From NCBI RefSeq assembly GCF_016785185.1, contig NZ_JAEKDY010000145.1: a DNA stretch of 7,505 nucleotides; one strand, given 5' to 3'. A program made the position numbers and the translations under genes. This document shows positions 5,651 through 7,505 of this stretch, one piece after another (positions within the stretch are counted from its first letter, which is position 1; every line of letters begins with the position of its first letter). The notes under the pieces were generated by a model. It was given only the letters and a program-made list of their open reading frames with translations, was not told the origin of the DNA and made no database searches. This DNA is from Heyndrickxia sporothermodurans. Its GTDB lineage: Bacteria; Bacillota; Bacilli; Bacillales; Bacillaceae_C.

Positions 5651-6082
5651 ATGGATAATGAACTATACAAACTTGAATTAATATTCCGAAATATATATAG
5701 AAAGATGAAGGAGCAATTTAATTCAAGAATGAATGAGTATGTAACGACAAATGAATATATGGTTTTAAAATTGATGTATAACGGAAAAATGCGTGTAACT
5801 GATCTTTCTAAAACATTGGAAGTATCAGCAAGCCATATTACAAGCATAACTGACTCCTTAGTACAAAAAAATTTAATTGAAAGAAGTCGTTCAAGTAAGG
5901 ATCGCAGGGTTGTGGATTTAGAATTAACAACTGAGGGAAGAGCACTAATTAAAAATCTTAATCAAATTACTTCAAATTATATGCAGGAAATGTTTGGTGT
6001 ATTTACAGATGATGAAAAAAAGGAATTAATCACACTTTTACATAAGCTTGAAAAGCAATTATTTAATGAAACGAAAGAATAA
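5651..6082 (+). CDS. MarR-family transcriptional regulator
   Basis: This 143-residue winged-helix dimeric repressor starts at ATG 5651, with AAAGGA at 5635-5640, ten bases upstream. An in-frame ATG at 5624 would give 152 residues but has no ribosome binding site and falls at the predicted transcript start. Helices at 5-30 and 100-140 should form the dimer interface. The DNA-binding part is TDLSKTLEVSASHITSITDSL (50-70). The wing (80-90, RSSKDRRVVDL) has the conserved Asp84/Arg86 type of motif and is followed by LTTEGR. There is no cysteine, so redox sensing of the OhrR or YodB kind is excluded. The ligand and targets are unknown, and no obvious target operon is adjacent. The gene stands alone between the ctpA terminator and an inverted-repeat element. 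Confidence 0.9.
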   Translation: MDNELYKLELIFRNIYRKMKEQFNSRMNEYVTTNEYMVLKLMYNGKMRVTDLSKTLEVSASHITSITDSLVQKNLIERSRSSKDRRVVDLELTTEGRALIKNLNQITSNYMQEMFGVFTDDEKKELITLLHKLEKQLFNETKE

Positions 6083-6099
6083 ATACTTTACAAAATGAA

Positions 6100-6189
6100 A
6101 AAGGATATTCCAAATAGTAAAGATACCAAACTTTCATAAAAAAGCTTGTTTTAAAGTGCTTACGATTCGATACTTTTGGAACATCCTTT
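6100..6189. repeat. 90-bp element bounded by 15-bp inverted repeats
   Basis: AAAGGATATTCCAAA (6100-6114) and TTTGGAACATCCTTT (6175-6189) are inverted repeats with one mismatch. Pairing can continue through AGTA/TACT after a one-base bulge. The interior is about 50 bp, AT-rich and non-coding, with smaller pairings such as AAGC/GCTT. The element lies in the tail-to-tail gap between the marR gene and the zinc-ribbon gene. It may be a structured terminator region for both, or a short interspersed repeat. Only a genome-wide search could tell. Confidence 0.5.
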
Positions 6190-6193
6190 CAGT

Positions 6194-6439
6194 TTATTTA
6201 ATGTTTTCGCCAAACTTTAAAAACGTCATCTCATCTTCCACAAGTCCACATGCGCCACACTGCACTCTGTATTCAGGCCCTTTATAAGAAATGTGGAAAA
6301 GGTCGGATGAATGATTTCCATAATCTTCAATAATTTCTCCTGTTTTTGGATCCATTTTTACAGCTTGTGGAACTTGTTGTATGATATTAAATCGAGTTCG
6401 GTTTGTTTTGCAATTCGGACAGCAATATGGACCATGCAT
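6194..6439 (-). CDS. Small zinc-ribbon protein of unknown function
   Basis: This 81-residue soluble protein starts at ATG 6439-6437. A TTGGAGG ribosome binding site (about 6454-6448) lies 8 bases upstream. A longer frame opening with TTG at 6454 would begin inside that site, so it is rejected. Two cysteine knuckles, CPNC (Cys7, Cys10) and CGAC (Cys61, Cys64), are placed as in a four-Cys zinc ribbon, with an insert of about 50 residues between them (VKMDPKTGEIIEDYGNHSS in the middle). The extra Cys6 next to the first knuckle is unusual. Zinc binding is inferred. I do not recognise a named family. It is divergent from the 88-aa gene, and the two starts lie 103 bp apart. Confidence 0.78.
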   Translation of the reverse strand: MHGPYCCPNCKTNRTRFNIIQQVPQAVKMDPKTGEIIEDYGNHSSDLFHISYKGPEYRVQCGACGLVEDEMTFLKFGENIK

Positions 6440-6481
6440 AAATACAACCTCCAATATTATCCATTTTTAATTCAAGAGTTC

Positions 6482-6509
6482 TTTAACTTTATCATAACCA
6501 ATTTACAAT
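6482..6509 (+). promoter_or_regulatory. Candidate promoter of the 88-aa gene
   Basis: TACAAT at 6504-6509 matches the -10 consensus in 5 of 6 positions. TTTAAC at 6482-6487 is a weaker -35 box, 16 bases upstream. It lies in the 103-bp divergent gap between the zinc-ribbon gene and the 88-aa gene. A second TACAAT at 6521-6526 has no good -35 partner. Confidence 0.35.
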
Positions 6510-6542
6510 CTATTTATGTCTACAATTAAAGGATGAGAATTA

Positions 6543-6809
6543 GTGAATTATTCAAAACTATTAGAAGATTATTTAAGCATTTGGAATAATAGAAGCGATT
6601 CCGAGCATACACTTTCACCTAAAGAAAAACTCCACGAATTAATAATTATGGAGCTTCATGACGAACAAACCCATCCTCGAACAAGAAAAACAAAAGAAAT
6701 GAAATTTTACCTTGCGATCAAACGAGTAGCGAATTCATCGTTAACAGACTCTGAAAAAATCGCATTAATTCGATATTATACTGAGGTAATGGAAGAAATA
6801 AGTCATTAG
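6543..6809 (+). CDS. Hypothetical 88-aa helical protein, GTG start
   Basis: The gene starts with GTG at 6543, with AAAGGATG (from 6528) as its ribosome binding site, and ends at TAG 6807-6809 inside a terminator stem. The 88 residues are soluble, charged and predicted mostly helical, with no Cys, signal or membrane segment. A central basic stretch (THPRTRKTKEMK) separates two helical halves, and the end is rich in Ile/Glu (SEKIALIRYYTEVMEEISH). I do not recognise the family. The proper start, promoter and dedicated terminator make it a convincing gene. The divergent zinc-ribbon gene may share its regulation, but nothing in the sequence shows a functional link. Confidence 0.78.
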   Translation: MNYSKLLEDYLSIWNNRSDSEHTLSPKEKLHELIIMELHDEQTHPRTRKTKEMKFYLAIKRVANSSLTDSEKIALIRYYTEVMEEISH

Positions 6810-6830
6810 TAATCCTAATGGCTTTTTTTT
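6801..6830 (+). terminator. Terminator of the 88-aa gene
   Basis: AGTCATTAG (6801-6809) pairs with CTAATGGCT (6815-6823) around a 5-base loop, with one G-U pair, followed by eight T to 6830. The 5' arm includes the last codons and the stop codon of the gene. Confidence 0.88.
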
Positions 6831-7155
6831 ATGAGATAAAAATTTTTGAAATCTATTTGAAATAATTGATATAAAAACACGTTGGAATAAATTTTGTCAA
6901 CAGCTAATTCGCGTTATTATATGGAAATAACTAAGTAAATATGGTAATTCACCTAATGTAAGTCAGTTCAATATTTAATTTAGAAATCCAGTAAAACAAG
7001 GAGATTAGTAAAATACGTTTTTGAAAATGAAATAGATGTAGATTAATACTATGATATTAGTATTCTCTTCCAAAATTATTACAAAAAACATATGATATGA
7101 TTTTCTTGCAAGACAAAATCAGATATCGTAGAAATCAAGGAGGAGACATACATCC
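6831..7155 (+). other. 325-bp non-coding leader region before the secreted-protein gene
   Basis: No gene-like frame was found on either strand. The region holds a candidate promoter far upstream (TTGTCA 6894-6899 with TATATG 6918-6923, spacing 18). It has an AAGGAG at about 6999-7004 that is not followed by a usable start. A 7-bp inverted repeat AATACTA/TAGTATT lies at 7045-7064. Nearer the gene are TTCCAA/TATGAT (7068-7096, spacing 17) and TTGCAA/TAGAAA (7106-7134, spacing 17). The length and the several palindromes suggest a regulated promoter or a long leader. Confidence 0.4.
7098..7121. promoter_or_regulatory. Palindromic candidate operator overlapping a -35 box
   Basis: TGATTTT (7098-7104) and AAAATCA (7115-7121) are inverted around the perfect 8-bp palindrome CTTGCAAG (7105-7112), with two extra bases (AC) on the right side. 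It covers the TTGCAA -35 candidate of the downstream gene, a typical place for a repressor site. The binding protein is unknown. Confidence 0.35.
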
Positions 7156-7383
7156 ATGAAAAAAACACTTATTACTACAGCAACTGCATTGACACTTCTT
7201 GTAGCACCATTAATGAATAAAGCAGATGCGGCAACACTTCAAAATGATTCAAATAAATCTATTAAAATTCAACAATATCAATATAAAGTAAATAATATGG
7301 AAGATGCACAAAAAGTAATTAATCAACTATTGGCTAAATACAATGTTAATGGCAATAATACAAGTAAAAATGTACAAATGTAA
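7156..7383 (+). CDS. Secreted protein, N-terminal fragment truncated by IS21-type insertion
   Basis: The 75 codons open with a clear Sec signal peptide: MKKTL, a hydrophobic core (LITTATALTLLVAPLM), and a cleavage site at ADA|ATL after residue 25. The mature part is polar and Asn/Gln/Lys-rich, with VNNMEDAQKVINQLLAKYNV (about 49-68). It ends at TAA 7381-7383. That stop and the preceding TG belong to the insertion element that seems to begin at 7379, so only about 74 codons are original. The head resembles secreted CAP/SCP-domain proteins of the B. cereus type, which have a similar signal and a Lys-Tyr-Asn-Val segment before a low-complexity linker. That assignment is a guess, because the diagnostic domain would lie downstream of the insertion. 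AAGGAGG (7137-7143) is 12 bases from the ATG, slightly far. Confidence 0.7.
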   Translation: MKKTLITTATALTLLVAPLMNKADAATLQNDSNKSIKIQQYQYKVNNMEDAQKVINQLLAKYNVNGNNTSKNVQM

Positions 7384-7505
7384 ACGCTAAAATAAAAGTT
7401 GACCACTTTAGCGCAATTCGCTAACCAAAAAGTTGACCACCCTTAACACCCAATCCCTTATCATAGAGTTTGTCGAGAACTTCATGATTCGGGAGGAAAA
7501 AAAGG
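7379..7505 (+). mobile_element. Probable IS21-family insertion sequence, left end (partial)
   Basis: From 7379 the sequence starts with TG, as IS21-family ends do. It has two copies of a 22-bp direct repeat and then a non-coding stretch that ends in GGGAGG (7491-7496), a ribosome binding site placed to start a gene just past the window. Multiple terminal repeats followed by istA are the hallmark of IS21 elements. The transposase itself is not visible, so the family call is inferred from the end structure. The position of the left boundary rests on the TG dinucleotide and the loss of coding character of the interrupted gene. Confidence 0.7.
7385..7440 (+). repeat. Two 22-bp terminal direct repeats of the IS21-type element
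   Basis: Copies at 7385-7406 and 7419-7440 differ at 3 of 22 positions, begin CGCTAA and end AAAAGTTGACCAC. Their period is 34 bases. Between them TTAGCG (7408-7413) is the inverse of CGCTAA (7419-7424), giving a small hairpin. Such repeats are the probable transposase binding sites. Confidence 0.85.

Noticed and set aside
5605..5847. Minus-strand frame over the start of the MarR gene
   Set aside because: It is antisense to a clear MarR coding region.
6311..6529. Plus-strand frame opposite the zinc-ribbon gene
   Set aside because: It is a shadow of the zinc-ribbon gene, and no ribosome binding site was noted.
7008..7046. Short frame VKYVFENEIDVD after an AAGGAG site
   Set aside because: There is no start codon at the right distance and it is only about a dozen codons, too little to call a gene.

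Overview
The window is low-GC, Bacillaceae-type DNA. It has strong AAGGAGG-like ribosome binding sites, frequent TTG and GTG starts, and compact stem-plus-T-run terminators. Its core matches the yod region of Bacillus subtilis: yozE, yodN and yozD, then deoD, a yodJ-type D,D-carboxypeptidase and ctpA, in the order I remember for B. subtilis, but without genes recognisable as yodL, yodM, yodH or yodI. I recognised these families from memory and ran no search.

Left edge (1-343): the last 53 codons of an IS66-family transposase are followed by a hairpin and the element's right terminal repeat, which ends at 210. The insertion cuts into a minus-strand gene for a lysine-rich small protein whose start (TTG) lies at 343.

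Region 344-2346: yozE and yodN (+) have candidate sigma-A promoters. yodN overlaps tail to tail with a 49-aa single-span membrane protein on the minus strand (1571-1720). yozD (59 aa, +) converges with a 41-aa basic protein (2086-2211, minus, TTG start), and one strong bidirectional terminator (2032-2071) separates them. These three short genes are easily missed in annotation.

Region 2347-5580: deoD (purine salvage), a VanY/YodJ lipoprotein (cell-wall peptide trimming) and ctpA (membrane-anchored PDZ/S41 protease with a peptidoglycan-binding tail). Each is followed by its own hairpin terminator, so these look like separate transcription units, not an operon. The two surface enzymes both act at the cell wall or in the extracytoplasmic space.

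Region 5581-6830: a MarR-family repressor (+), a 90-bp element bounded by inverted repeats, a small zinc-ribbon protein (minus), and a divergent 88-aa helical protein of unknown function (+) with a clear terminator.

Right edge (6831-7505): a 325-bp non-coding leader with a candidate promoter and palindromes precedes a gene for a secreted protein. Its frame ends after 75 codons exactly where an insertion element begins. That element, from 7379, has two copies of a 22-bp direct repeat and a ribosome binding site at the window edge, as expected for the left end of an IS21-family element.

The most notable points are the two IS/host junctions, each truncating a host gene, and the unannotated small proteins. 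I saw no CRISPR array, tRNA, rRNA, defence system or biosynthetic cluster. Most of the window is ordinary chromosomal core.
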